A stretch of 64,000 bases of DNA, taken from NCBI GenBank assembly GCA_016214905.1, contig JACRMQ010000004.1, positions 124,001 to 188,000 on the forward strand, given 5' to 3'. Under the pieces are notes generated by a model that worked only from the letters and a program-made list of their open reading frames with translations, had not been told where the DNA came from and ran no database searches. Shown one piece after another: positions 1 to 9,164 of this stretch. The translations under genes and the position numbers were made by a program. Positions within the stretch are counted from its first letter, which is position 1. The number at the start of each line of letters is the position of its first letter. The DNA comes from Ignavibacteriales bacterium. GTDB lineage: Bacteria; Bacteroidota; Ignavibacteria; UBA10030; SZUA-254.

Positions 1-1
1 T

Positions 2-2239
2 TTATTTATTTTCATATTTTTACAAGGGATAGATCTTAGCGCTCAGGTAACGGGACGATTAACCATCAGATGTTTTACTTCTATTGATTCCACACCAATA
101 TTCAATTATTCAGCGTTGTTAAAGAATGGTTCAGGAATACCGCTTGATTCTTCTTTCTCAGGAGAATCAAATGAGATACAATTCAGTGTAGATATAACAT
201 CGATACAAAATGAAAATTATAATTTGTCTGGTTTTAACCTAGAAGATAATTATCCAAATCCCGCAAATCCAAGTACAGTAATAAAGTTCGAAATCGGTCA
301 ATCATCTCAAACATCGCTTGAGATATATAACATACTCGGTCAGAAAGTTCGCACGATCATCAATAATCATCTCTCATCAGGTTCTTATAGAGCTTTATGG
401 TACGGAGAAAACGATGATGGTATTCCGACTGCTAACGGAGTATATTTTTATAAACTTGTTTCTGGTTCGAATCAGGCAGCGAAGAAGCTCGTTTATTTTG
501 GTGGCGGTTCTGGCGGATTGTTGTCTACATATCACCAAATCGAGAATCGGAATATTCCTTCGCATTATTTAAACGAGTATAGTCTCCATTACTTTGTTAG
601 CCTTATCTCAACTAACCTAACTTTTCCCATGTTTGAAGATACAAGTTTGAGTATTGATATTTTGTCTGATACTTTAATGAACGTTTATCTTACACCATTT
701 CCGATAGTACCACTATTTGATACGATTCCTAATTTTAATTTGATGGAGGATGATACACATGCCGATACATGTAGCATAGATTTATGGTTATATGCTACCG
801 GCTTCGAGAAAAACGGTCAGATTTCATCTGATTCATTATTGCTATTTAGATTGTTACCTTATGACTCGAGCAAAGCACAGCTCGGCATTCGAAATAATCA
901 GATTCTTTATGTCAAGGGTTTGACATCAGACTCAAATGGTGTGACAGAAGCAACAGTTGAAGTCGAGTCACCTAATGGCGGAGTTGCACGACAAAAAGTT
1001 CATGTGATTGTTGATCCTCAAAGAGATATCAGAGTCGTTGCTAAAGATTACCAAGGCAAAAATGTCGATGCCTGGATAATGGCAAAAAATGAGCTTGGCG
1101 ATTCAGTTACTGCAAGAAGTGGAGAACTATGGAGTCAATATCCAGTTGTTCACAGCACATCAAGAAAGGGAGGCACAACAGGAAACAAAGGTGGCGGAAA
1201 ATATCGCAATAGTCCAGCAGACAGCATTGCACATGTTCAAATAAGGCCGAGCGACGGAGACACACTTTATACTCGTTTACTAAATGATCCAAAATGGATT
1301 AAAGTTGGATATTTGCCAGGCGATAAAGATACAATGGGTGTGTATATGTTCCCAGCACCACCAAGAAATGTTTCAGGATCATTGGTTGACTTTGAAAACA
1401 ACCCCAGAAATGGGATAATCATGGCCACCAATGATTTAGGAGACACAATAAGGGCTTTAACAGACTCAGCAGGACATTTTGCTTTAGTTATCCCTCGAGG
1501 GAATTATGTTGATTTAAAGGGGCATATTATCAATCCAAATCATCCAGGTGGATTTATTAGAACAATGCCAAGAATAGAGGGAACTCGGGACACATCTGGA
1601 GTCTTAATTGATGTCGTTCCGGATTTAGCAGATAGTGTTTATATTGATAGGGATACAATGAGGCTTGCAGCATATTTTGCAAATTTCAGATCTGGCTCAG
1701 GAATGCCTTTTGAAGGATTGAAAAAAGGATCTGCCGAGTTTGACCATATCTCTAGCAGAGCTTGGACTGGAGATACATTATTTGCAGACGAACAAGACTC
1801 AATTGATGCAATAACTACCAGAAATATCGATCCATTAATTGGTTTACCATCGATAAAATATCATGTTCCACAAGATAGTTTGACCAATGGTGCTGTGCCG
1901 GGTGCTGTTACATGGGTAAAAAAGAAAGACATCGCCGGCGCATCCGAAAGAGTTAATGTAGATCCTGAGCAAGATGGGCAATATTATACTTTGGTGAGGT
2001 TAAAGTATGTTCCTTTCAATCAACGGGGGATAACAAAGGAACGTCTCCATGCAGCTGCCGCACCATTTGATATTATCAACGCAAATAATGCTATAGCAGC
2101 AAACAAAACCCTTTTCCATAGTCAAACACCACATTCAAAACCACAGCCTTTTGATGAATGGTTAACAAAAATTGTGAAAAAATATCCAACATTAACACAA
2201 CAAGACATAATTATGTTGATTGGTAATTTGCAGCAATAA
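2..2239 (+). CDS. Secreted protein with internal T9SS/FlgD-like sorting module (5' partial)
   Basis: The frame is open from base 2, so the gene begins upstream of the window. An internal TTG at 116 is not the real start. The first visible codons read LFIFIFLQGIDLSAQ, which is the end of a signal peptide. At about 242-499 lies a typical Por-secretion (type A)/FlgD-like module: NYPNPANPSTVIKFEI, then LEIYNILGQKVRT, then NGVYFYKLVSG. In this family the module is normally the extreme C-terminus, but here about 570 more residues follow. That tail has a DPQRDIRVVAKD segment, Gly-rich stretches and no enzyme motif that I recognise. Function unknown; export across the inner membrane is well supported. 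The gene ends 152 bp before the next one, with no clear terminator. Confidence 0.75.
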   Translation, partial: LFIFIFLQGIDLSAQVTGRLTIRCFTSIDSTPIFNYSALLKNGSGIPLDSSFSGESNEIQFSVDITSIQNENYNLSGFNLEDNYPNPANPSTVIKFEIGQSSQTSLEIYNILGQKVRTIINNHLSSGSYRALWYGENDDGIPTANGVYFYKLVSGSNQAAKKLVYFGGGSGGLLSTYHQIENRNIPSHYLNEYSLHYFVSLISTNLTFPMFEDTSLSIDILSDTLMNVYLTPFPIVPLFDTIPNFNLMEDDTHADTCSIDLWLYATGFEKNGQISSDSLLLFRLLPYDSSKAQLGIRNNQILYVKGLTSDSNGVTEATVEVESPNGGVARQKVHVIVDPQRDIRVVAKDYQGKNVDAWIMAKNELGDSVTARSGELWSQYPVVHSTSRKGGTTGNKGGGKYRNSPADSIAHVQIRPSDGDTLYTRLLNDPKWIKVGYLPGDKDTMGVYMFPAPPRNVSGSLVDFENNPRNGIIMATNDLGDTIRALTDSAGHFALVIPRGNYVDLKGHIINPNHPGGFIRTMPRIEGTRDTSGVLIDVVPDLADSVYIDRDTMRLAAYFANFRSGSGMPFEGLKKGSAEFDHISSRAWTGDTLFADEQDSIDAITTRNIDPLIGLPSIKYHVPQDSLTNGAVPGAVTWVKKKDIAGASERVNVDPEQDGQYYTLVRLKYVPFNQRGITKERLHAAAAPFDIINANNAIAANKTLFHSQTPHSKPQPFDEWLTKIVKKYPTLTQQDIIMLIGNLQQ

Positions 2240-2391
2240 TCCTTTAGATATAATCTTTCACTTTATTTCTTATTAATTCAATATCTTTCTCTTTCATCGC
2301 TTGTCATTCTTTTTTTGCATTTCTCTTTTCATTCCTTTACATTCTAAAGTTCCAAATTTCAATTAAACCATCATTCGCACGGAGATATTTT

Positions 2392-5300
2392 ATGAAAAGA
2401 TTTCTATTAAATTTTGTCTCTCTATTCATCATACTTACAATTTCTTTATTCGCTGAATCGAAAAAAGATTCGAAGCAGGAAGATACATCAAAAACAAAAG
2501 ACCCGATGCAGTCGGGAACATTTTCGGGACTAAAGTTTCGCTCTATCGGTCCCGCGCTTATGTCGGGAAGAATTTCCTCTATTGCAATAAATCCAACTGA
2601 TAAATCAAACTGGTTTATAGGAGTTGCCTCCGGCGGAGTCTGGAAAACAACGAATTCAGGTACGACATGGAATCCAATATTTGATGATCAAGGTTCGTAC
2701 TCAATCGGTTGTGTAACTCTCGATCCGAATAATCCATTAGTTGTTTGGGTTGGAACAGGTGAGAATAACAGTCAGCGAAGTGTTGCTTATGGTGATGGTG
2801 TTTACCGCTCGGATGATGGAGGGAAATCGTGGAAGAATATGGGATTGAAAAAATCTGAGCACATCGCCCGTATAGTTGTTGATCCTAGAAATTCATCTGT
2901 TGTTTATGTAGCTTCCCAAGGTCCGTTGTGGGGAGCCGGCGGTGAGCGCGGATTATTTAAAACAACCGATGCCGGTAAAACATGGAATAATATTTTAAGC
3001 ATCAATGAAAATACGGGTGTAACTGATCTGGTGATTGACCCAAAGAATCCTGATATTATTTATGCCGCATCATACCAAAGACGCAGGCATGTTTGGACTT
3101 TGATTGACGGCGGTCCCGATGGTGGTATTCACAAATCGACAGATGCAGGTGCAACATGGACGAAATTAAAGAACGGTCTGCCAGGCGGTGATGTTGGCAG
3201 AATAGGATTAGCAATTTCTCCGGTTGATAATCGTGTTCTATATGCAATGGTTGAAGCACAAACAAAGAAAGGCGGATTTTTCCGTTCTTTAGATTGCGGC
3301 GCAAACTGGGAAAAGCGCGGCGAATATGTAGCAGGCAGTCCGCAATATTACCAAACCATCTACTGCGATCCAAAAGATGTTGACAGAGTTTATTCAATGG
3401 ATGTATTTCTAATGGTATCTGATGATGCGGGAAAAACGTTTACAAGACTCGGAGAAAAATCAAAACATGTTGACAACCATGCGATGTGGATTGATACCGA
3501 AGATACACGGCATTACATTGTTGGAAGCGATGGCGGTTTATACGAGAGTTTCGACCGCGGACAGACTTGGGATTATTTTGCCAATCTTCCGATCACTCAG
3601 TTTTACGATGTCTGTGTCGATAATTCGAAACCGTTTTATTATGTTTATGGCGGGACGCAGGATAATTCAACTCTTGGTGGACCGTCCCGAACACGTAATG
3701 CTTCAGGCATAACCAATCAAGATTGGTTTATTACAACAGGAGGAGACGGATTCCAATCGCGGGTAGATACTGAAGACCCGAATATAGTTTACAGCGAAAG
3801 TCAGTATGGCGGACTTGTTAGATACGATAGACGAACAGGTGAAGAAATTGGAATTCAACCTCAGCCGGGAAAAGGTGAAGAAGGATTGCGTTGGAACTGG
3901 GATTCACCACTTATCATAAGTCCACACAGTCATACACGTTTATATTTCGCGGCGAATAAATTATTCCGGAGTGATGACCGCGGAGATTCATGGAAACCTG
4001 TAAGCGGTGATCTTACACGGCAAATCGACAGAAATCAACTTGAAGTTATGGGGAAAATCTGGAGTGTTGACGCTGTTGCGAAGAATGCATCAACTTCGCT
4101 TTATGGTAATTGCACAGCTCTTTCTGAATCTCCAATGAAAGAAGGTATGATCTACGTTGGAACAGATGATGGACTCATTCACGTTACCGAAGATGGCGGT
4201 ACATCCTGGAAGAAATATGAAAAGTTTATCGGAGTTCCGGAAAAAACATATGTCAGCAGAATACTAACTTCTCAACACGATCTTAATACCGTTTATACCT
4301 CGTTCGATAATCATAAGATGGCAGATTTTAATCCATATATCCTTAAGAGTATCGATGCAGGTAAAACATGGACATCAATAAAAGGAAATCTTCCGACTAA
4401 CGGACCAGTTCTTGCAATAGCAGAAGATCACATCAATCCGAATTTATTATTTGTCGGAACGGAGTTTGGTGTTTTCTTCACAGTCGATGGCGGCCAGAAA
4501 TGGATTCAAATGAAAAGCGGACTTCCAACAATTGCTGTGCGTGATATCGCAATCCAAAAAAGAGAAAACGATTTAGTGTTGGCAACATTCGGCAGGGGAT
4601 TTTATATTCTTGATGATTATTCACCGCTACGCATAATAAAAAAAGAAATACTTGAAAAAGATATTGTTACATTTCCTGTCAAAGATGCGATGATGTTCAT
4701 GCAGTCGTATCCTCTTGGTGGTTCAAAGAAGGCAACGCAGGGAGAGTCATTCTTCAACACACCGAATCCTCCGATTGCTGCAACTTTTACATATTACATC
4801 AAAGATGCATTAAAAACTAAGAAAGAAATTCGTCAGGAATCTGAGAAAGAAGCAGAAAAGAAAAAACAACCTGTCCGTTATCCAACTTTCGATGAACTCA
4901 GGGCTGAAGATGAAGAGGAAGCACCATCAATTATATTGACTGTTACAGATGCAGATGGAAATGTTGTTAGAAAATTGATGGGTGCAAATGCAAAAGGGAT
5001 AAACAGAACAGCGTGGGATTTGCGATACCCGCTTCCATATCTAGCTTCACCGCCGCCACCTGGTAGTGATGATGAACCGGAAGGTGGTCCGATGGTGATG
5101 CCCGGGAAATACACAATCTCTCTCTCTAAAAAAGTTAATGGCATTGTCACTCTGCTCGGTGAGCCGCAGTCGTTTATAGCATACGTACCCGAGCAGGATA
5201 AAATGAATCCTGATGATAGAAAAATGTTGGTTGAGTTTCAGAAGAAAGCGGCAAAGTTACAGCGGGCATTCAGTGGAGCTTCACAGATGGCAGGTGAAAT

Positions 5301-5685
5301 AAAAAATCGACTTGCTTCAATTAAACGCGCACTAAACGAAACTGCATCTCCTGTCGATAATTTAGTTAGTGATGCGCTCTCTTTAGAGACACAGCTTAAT
5401 GAAATAATCCGCAACTTCCGCGGGGATCAAACAAAACGTTCACGTAATGAAAATTCACGACTATCTATTAGTGATCGTGTAAACAAAGTGGTCTATGATA
5501 TGAGCAGCTCGACTTCGCGTCCAACTCAAACAGTTCAAGATGCATACGTAATTGCGAATGATGATTTTACCATTGAGCTTCAGAAATTGCGCACACTTGT
5601 AGAGGTCGATCTGCCAAAGCTCGAGAAGGCAATGGAAGCGGCAGGTGCACCATGGACAAGCGGCAGAGTGCCGGAGTGGAAGTGA
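2392..5685 (+). CDS. Secreted BNR/Asp-box (sortilin/sialidase-like) beta-propeller protein
   Basis: 1097 residues starting MKRFLLNFVSLFIILTISLF, a clear Sec signal peptide, followed by a Lys-rich spacer. The body carries many Asp-box motifs of the form S-x-D-x-G-x-x-W, for example KTTNSGTTW, RSDDGGKSW, KTTDAGKTW, KSTDAGATW, RSDDRGDSW and VTEDGGTSW. They alternate with DPKNPDIIYAAS-type strands, which is the pattern of VPS10/sortilin-like and exo-sialidase-like propellers. A helical charged region follows the propeller. The C-terminal part resembles the tail of large proteins of this type annotated as glycosyl hydrolase, but no sialidase catalytic set is visible. It is most likely a periplasmic or surface binding/scaffold protein, or a peptidase accessory. 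The ATG follows an A-rich CGGAGATATTTT stretch. Confidence 0.8.
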   Translation: MKRFLLNFVSLFIILTISLFAESKKDSKQEDTSKTKDPMQSGTFSGLKFRSIGPALMSGRISSIAINPTDKSNWFIGVASGGVWKTTNSGTTWNPIFDDQGSYSIGCVTLDPNNPLVVWVGTGENNSQRSVAYGDGVYRSDDGGKSWKNMGLKKSEHIARIVVDPRNSSVVYVASQGPLWGAGGERGLFKTTDAGKTWNNILSINENTGVTDLVIDPKNPDIIYAASYQRRRHVWTLIDGGPDGGIHKSTDAGATWTKLKNGLPGGDVGRIGLAISPVDNRVLYAMVEAQTKKGGFFRSLDCGANWEKRGEYVAGSPQYYQTIYCDPKDVDRVYSMDVFLMVSDDAGKTFTRLGEKSKHVDNHAMWIDTEDTRHYIVGSDGGLYESFDRGQTWDYFANLPITQFYDVCVDNSKPFYYVYGGTQDNSTLGGPSRTRNASGITNQDWFITTGGDGFQSRVDTEDPNIVYSESQYGGLVRYDRRTGEEIGIQPQPGKGEEGLRWNWDSPLIISPHSHTRLYFAANKLFRSDDRGDSWKPVSGDLTRQIDRNQLEVMGKIWSVDAVAKNASTSLYGNCTALSESPMKEGMIYVGTDDGLIHVTEDGGTSWKKYEKFIGVPEKTYVSRILTSQHDLNTVYTSFDNHKMADFNPYILKSIDAGKTWTSIKGNLPTNGPVLAIAEDHINPNLLFVGTEFGVFFTVDGGQKWIQMKSGLPTIAVRDIAIQKRENDLVLATFGRGFYILDDYSPLRIIKKEILEKDIVTFPVKDAMMFMQSYPLGGSKKATQGESFFNTPNPPIAATFTYYIKDALKTKKEIRQESEKEAEKKKQPVRYPTFDELRAEDEEEAPSIILTVTDADGNVVRKLMGANAKGINRTAWDLRYPLPYLASPPPPGSDDEPEGGPMVMPGKYTISLSKKVNGIVTLLGEPQSFIAYVPEQDKMNPDDRKMLVEFQKKAAKLQRAFSGASQMAGEIKNRLASIKRALNETASPVDNLVSDALSLETQLNEIIRNFRGDQTKRSRNENSRLSISDRVNKVVYDMSSSTSRPTQTVQDAYVIANDDFTIELQKLRTLVEVDLPKLEKAMEAAGAPWTSGRVPEWK

Positions 5686-5823
5686 TAATAAATAGCTGGA
5701 CCATTATCCAATGAATTACCTAATTAAGATAAATATCTCTTATTTTGTATCATTTTTATAATTTCACCGTATCAAAGATAGCCCAAAAATATCCACTAAA
5801 ATATTTAATCAGGAGAATAATAT

Positions 5824-7350
5824 ATGACAGACATGAATCGTCGGGATTTCCTGAGGAAGAGTGGGGCAGGACTTGCTGCCGGAATTACATCGGCAATGTG
5901 GTTTGATTTGCTCGCTCATGGTAAAATCCCTCCGCCTTCTTCTGCATTCTTCGAAGAACGCTTCGGCGTCTCGCCGGAAGATATGAGGAAGATTTTGGAA
6001 ATAGCTCTCTCAAAAGGAGGAGAGTTTTCTGAATTGTTTTTCGAGTACCGTGTTTTGAATTCTGTAAGGATGGAAGAAGATATAATTAAAGATTCATCCG
6101 AGAACATTTCTCTCGGTGTCGGTATCCGTGTTCTTAAAGGAGCCCAAACCGGTTATGGTTATACGGATGATCTATCTTTCGAGAAGATGAAACAGACAGC
6201 ACTAACTGCCGCCGCAATCGCGGCAGGGATGTCGAAACTCTCGGTTGCTAATCTCACACAAAAATCGTCGAATCTACAAGTGTACGATTTGAAATCTCCG
6301 CTTAACGAGATGAGACTCGCTCCAAAAGTCGATCTTGTGAAAGAAGCATACGAGGCGGTTAAATCTTATGATTCACGTATCGTCAAAGCTCAAGCTTCAT
6401 TGATGGATGAAATTCAATACGTTACTATTGCAAACAGCGAAGGATTGCTTATATCTGATGTTCGTCCCCAAGTGATGATGATGGCATCTGCGACTGCAGA
6501 AGATAAGGGAGTTCGAAATACAGGTTTCAAAACGGCGGGTGGCCGTTATGGACTTGGATTTTACCAGAACATTATGACCCCAAAAGAGGTTGGTAAGAAA
6601 GCCGCGCAAGACGCGATAACACTTCTTTCAGCAATTGATCCGCCGGCAGGCGAACAACCTGTCGTGTTAAGTTCGTATCAATCCGGTGTGATGATTCACG
6701 AAGCAGTCGGTCATCCGCTCGAAGCCGACGGCAATCGAAAGAAGACATCGATTATGTGGGATAAGTTAGGCAAGCAGGTTGCCAATCCCATCGTTACAAT
6801 ATATGACGATCCAACAATTCCAAACTATCGAGGAAGTCTTAATATCGATGATGAGGGAACGATCCCAACCAAAAAAATGCTGATCGAAAATGGAAAACTT
6901 GTAGGGTATCTGCAAGATCGTCTCTCCGCGAAATTAATGGGTATGGAATTAGATGGTCATGGACGCAGACAGACATATCAAAATAATCCGATCCCCCGTA
7001 TGGGAAATACAGTATTGGCGCCAGGAGATGCGACTCCGGAAGATATAATCAAGTCAGTGAAAAAAGGTTTTTACGCAGAAACATATCAAGGTGGTCAAGT
7101 GAGTGATACGGGAAAGTTCACATTCTCTGTTAATATGGGTTACATGATTGAAGATGGAAAACTTACCAAGCCCGTAAAGAACGCAACACTGATTGGAACA
7201 AATGTGCAGATACTGAATGAAGTTGAGATGATAGCAAACGATACAGAATTCTTCCTCGGTACGTGCGGTAAAGATGGACAATCAGCAGCAGTGACAGCCG
7301 GTACACCAACACTCAAACTTCGTCAGATGACGGTAGGAGGTCGACAATGA
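5824..7350 (+). CDS. tldD: TldD-type metalloprotease with Tat-like signal
   Basis: 508 residues. The N-terminus MTDMNRRDFLRKSGAGLAAG is a twin-arginine-type leader (RRDFLRK), which is unusual because classic TldD is cytosolic. The zinc-protease motif HEAVGH is at residues 292-297, followed by PLEADGNR, as in the TldD (U62) family, in which TldD/TldE degrade or mature small peptides. The C-terminal segment GTCGKDGQSAAVTAG-TPTLKLRQMTVGG is also typical. The ATG has AGGAG about 8 bases upstream. The stop overlaps the start of the tldE homologue by four bases (ATGA), so the two are translationally coupled, consistent with the known heterodimer. Family assignment is firm; the exported location is inferred from the leader. 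Confidence 0.92.
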   Translation: MTDMNRRDFLRKSGAGLAAGITSAMWFDLLAHGKIPPPSSAFFEERFGVSPEDMRKILEIALSKGGEFSELFFEYRVLNSVRMEEDIIKDSSENISLGVGIRVLKGAQTGYGYTDDLSFEKMKQTALTAAAIAAGMSKLSVANLTQKSSNLQVYDLKSPLNEMRLAPKVDLVKEAYEAVKSYDSRIVKAQASLMDEIQYVTIANSEGLLISDVRPQVMMMASATAEDKGVRNTGFKTAGGRYGLGFYQNIMTPKEVGKKAAQDAITLLSAIDPPAGEQPVVLSSYQSGVMIHEAVGHPLEADGNRKKTSIMWDKLGKQVANPIVTIYDDPTIPNYRGSLNIDDEGTIPTKKMLIENGKLVGYLQDRLSAKLMGMELDGHGRRQTYQNNPIPRMGNTVLAPGDATPEDIIKSVKKGFYAETYQGGQVSDTGKFTFSVNMGYMIEDGKLTKPVKNATLIGTNVQILNEVEMIANDTEFFLGTCGKDGQSAAVTAGTPTLKLRQMTVGGRQ

Positions 7351-8669
7351 AAAACGATAATCTCTTAAAATTAGCCGAAGATTTAGTTTCCCTTGGACGG
7401 AAAAAAGGTGCAAGTCAAATAGAAGTTTCAATCAGACAGGGAAGTGAGTTTTCTCTCGATGTTCGTGAAGGTGAAGTGGAACGATTGGTTGAAGCCGGTT
7501 CGAAAGGACTTTCACTTCGACTTTTTGTGGAAGGAAAGATGGCACGCGCAAGTTCTTCCGACCTTTCAAAAGAAACATTGGAAAAACTAGTTGAGAACGC
7601 TATCGAGCGGGCGAAACTTTCAAATTCCGATCCGCTTGCCGGTCTTCCTGAAAAGGAAGTGATATCCGTAGACGTAGAAAAATTGAAAATGTGGGACCCG
7701 GCCATTCTTGAACTTCTACCAGAGAAAAAAATCGCGGTAGCAATGGAGATCGAGAAAATCTGTTTATCCGATAAACGCGTTAAGAAGAGCTATGGCTCGT
7801 CTTATGGAACATATACCGGCGAAACATTTCTTGCCAACTCAAGCGGTTTCAGCGGTTCGTACAAACGGACTTCATGCTCATCAGGTGTTTACCTGCAATC
7901 GGGTGAAGAACCGAATCTTTTCGATGAAGGATGGAACGATTCTTCAAGAATTCTTAGTGAATTAGAATCTCCAGAAGAGATTGCAAAGAAAGCGATTCAT
8001 AGAGTTACACGACTCATTGGCGGAAAGAAAGTTGATACGCAGAACGTACCGGTTGTGTTCGAATCACCGATGACTGCAAGTCTGCTGAGTTTCCTTTATA
8101 ATTGCATTAACGGAAATAGCATTTATCTCAAGCAATCGTTCCTTGCCGGTAAAATCGGTGAGAAGATTGGAAGTGATCTCGTGACTGTAACTGATGATGG
8201 ACTTATTCCCGGTGCCTCTGGTACAAAACCGTTCGATAGTGAAGGTGTTCCCACAAGAAAAACGGTTGTCATAGAAAATGGTGTTCTTAAAAATTACCTG
8301 ATGGATACTTACGCCGGTAAAAAATTAAATTTAAAATCTACCGGTAACAGTGCAGGTGCGAACAATTTCTATCTGTCACCCGGCAAATCTACGCCCGAAG
8401 AAATTATCAAATCGGTTGATAAAGGATTATTCCTGACAGGCACAATAGGATTCGGTTTGGTGCCAACGACCGGTGATATTTCCCGCGGTGCGTACGGTTT
8501 ATGGATTGAGAAAGGCGAACTGACATATCCGGTTTCGGAAATTACATTCTCAGGAAATCTAGGTCAACTTTTAAAAGGTATCGAGATGGTTGGTAACGAT
8601 GTGAAATTTAAAGATTCCATCACTGGTCCGACTATCAAAGTTGCCGAGATGACTGTGGGTGGAAAGTAA
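7347..8669 (+). CDS. pmbA: TldE/PmbA-family partner of TldD
   Basis: 440 residues of the PmbA/TldE family: GSEFSLDVREGEVERLVEAG near the N-terminus, a long central region, and the C-terminal TGPTIKVAEMTVGG block that mirrors the TldD ending. It lacks the HExxxH zinc motif, as expected for TldE, which completes the active site of TldD in the heterodimer. It starts inside the tldD stop (ATGA overlap). Unlike its partner it has no evident signal peptide, so if the TldD leader is functional the two would have to be co-exported, or TldE would work elsewhere. Downstream comes a palindrome and the DUF559 gene. Confidence 0.9.
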   Translation: MKNDNLLKLAEDLVSLGRKKGASQIEVSIRQGSEFSLDVREGEVERLVEAGSKGLSLRLFVEGKMARASSSDLSKETLEKLVENAIERAKLSNSDPLAGLPEKEVISVDVEKLKMWDPAILELLPEKKIAVAMEIEKICLSDKRVKKSYGSSYGTYTGETFLANSSGFSGSYKRTSCSSGVYLQSGEEPNLFDEGWNDSSRILSELESPEEIAKKAIHRVTRLIGGKKVDTQNVPVVFESPMTASLLSFLYNCINGNSIYLKQSFLAGKIGEKIGSDLVTVTDDGLIPGASGTKPFDSEGVPTRKTVVIENGVLKNYLMDTYAGKKLNLKSTGNSAGANNFYLSPGKSTPEEIIKSVDKGLFLTGTIGFGLVPTTGDISRGAYGLWIEKGELTYPVSEITFSGNLGQLLKGIEMVGNDVKFKDSITGPTIKVAEMTVGGK

Positions 8670-8684
8670 CCCTCACCCTATAAT

Positions 8685-8708
8685 CCCTCTCCCGCGTGCG
8701 GGAGAGGG
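8685..8708. repeat. Perfect palindrome abutting the DUF559 start codon
   Basis: Two 11-base arms, CCCTCTCCCGC and GCGGGAGAGGG, are separated by GT. The right arm ends one base before the ATG at 8709. A nearly identical palindrome follows the stop codon of the same gene. Just upstream, CCCTCACCC at 8670 looks like a decayed half-copy. There is no T-tract, so it is not a simple terminator. Confidence 0.9.
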
Positions 8709-9074
8709 ATGTTAAACAGCATTATGTCTGCGTATCCACATTATATTATCGATGTTGCGCGGCAGTTGCGTAAGAGATCCACAATTCCAGAGAAATTATT
8801 GTGGGAACGATTACGCCGACATCAACTTGATGGATTGAAGTTTAAACGCCAGCATCATATCGGGAGGTACGTCGTCGATTTCTTTAGTGAAAAGTTGAAT
8901 CTTATTGTTGAGTTAGAAGGTGGTATTCACGAGAAAGATAATCAGAAAGAATATGATGAAGTGAGGTTCGAAGAATTAATATCACGTGGATTCAAGATAT
9001 TGAGAATAAAAAATGATGAAGTCATCAATAATATTGAAAATGTTTTGAAGAAGATTTTAAAGTTTAAGCAGTGA
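8709..9074 (+). CDS. DUF559 endonuclease-like protein
   Basis: 121 residues, or 116 if the second ATG at 8724 (MSAYPHYIIDV) is used. The protein matches the DUF559/Vsr-like fold throughout: ARQLRKRSTIPEKLLWERLR, then LDGLKFKRQHHIGRYVVDFF, then the putative active-site strand LIVELEGGIH, then GFKILRIKNDEVINNIENVL. Members of this family are related to very-short-patch repair and restriction-like nucleases, but a substrate has not been established for most. The coding region is framed by two almost identical palindromes, one touching the start codon and one the stop codon. This suggests that gene and palindromes move or persist as one unit. The annotated ATG at 8709 overlaps the hairpin edge, so the downstream ATG may be the used start. 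Confidence 0.85.
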   Translation: MLNSIMSAYPHYIIDVARQLRKRSTIPEKLLWERLRRHQLDGLKFKRQHHIGRYVVDFFSEKLNLIVELEGGIHEKDNQKEYDEVRFEELISRGFKILRIKNDEVINNIENVLKKILKFKQ

Positions 9075-9131
9075 CCCTCTCCCGTGTACGGGAGAGGGAT
9101 GTCGTCGACGAAGTCGAGGACAAGGAGAGGG
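9075..9131. repeat. Palindrome abutting the DUF559 stop, plus second imperfect palindrome
   Basis: Immediately after the TGA at 9072-9074 lie the arms CCCTCTCCCGT / ACGGGAGAGGG around GT (9075-9098). This differs from the upstream copy only at the innermost arm pair. It is followed by GTCGTCGACGAAGTCGAGGAC, itself nearly self-complementary, and a further GGAGAGGG at 9124-9131. Confidence 0.88.
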
Positions 9132-9164
9132 TAGAAACATACAATAAAAGGAAACATATTTATT

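Noticed and set aside
8709-9074. Vsr mismatch endonuclease or part of a restriction system
   Set aside because: The sequence is DUF559; no methylase or restriction partner lies nearby, so no restriction-system claim is made.
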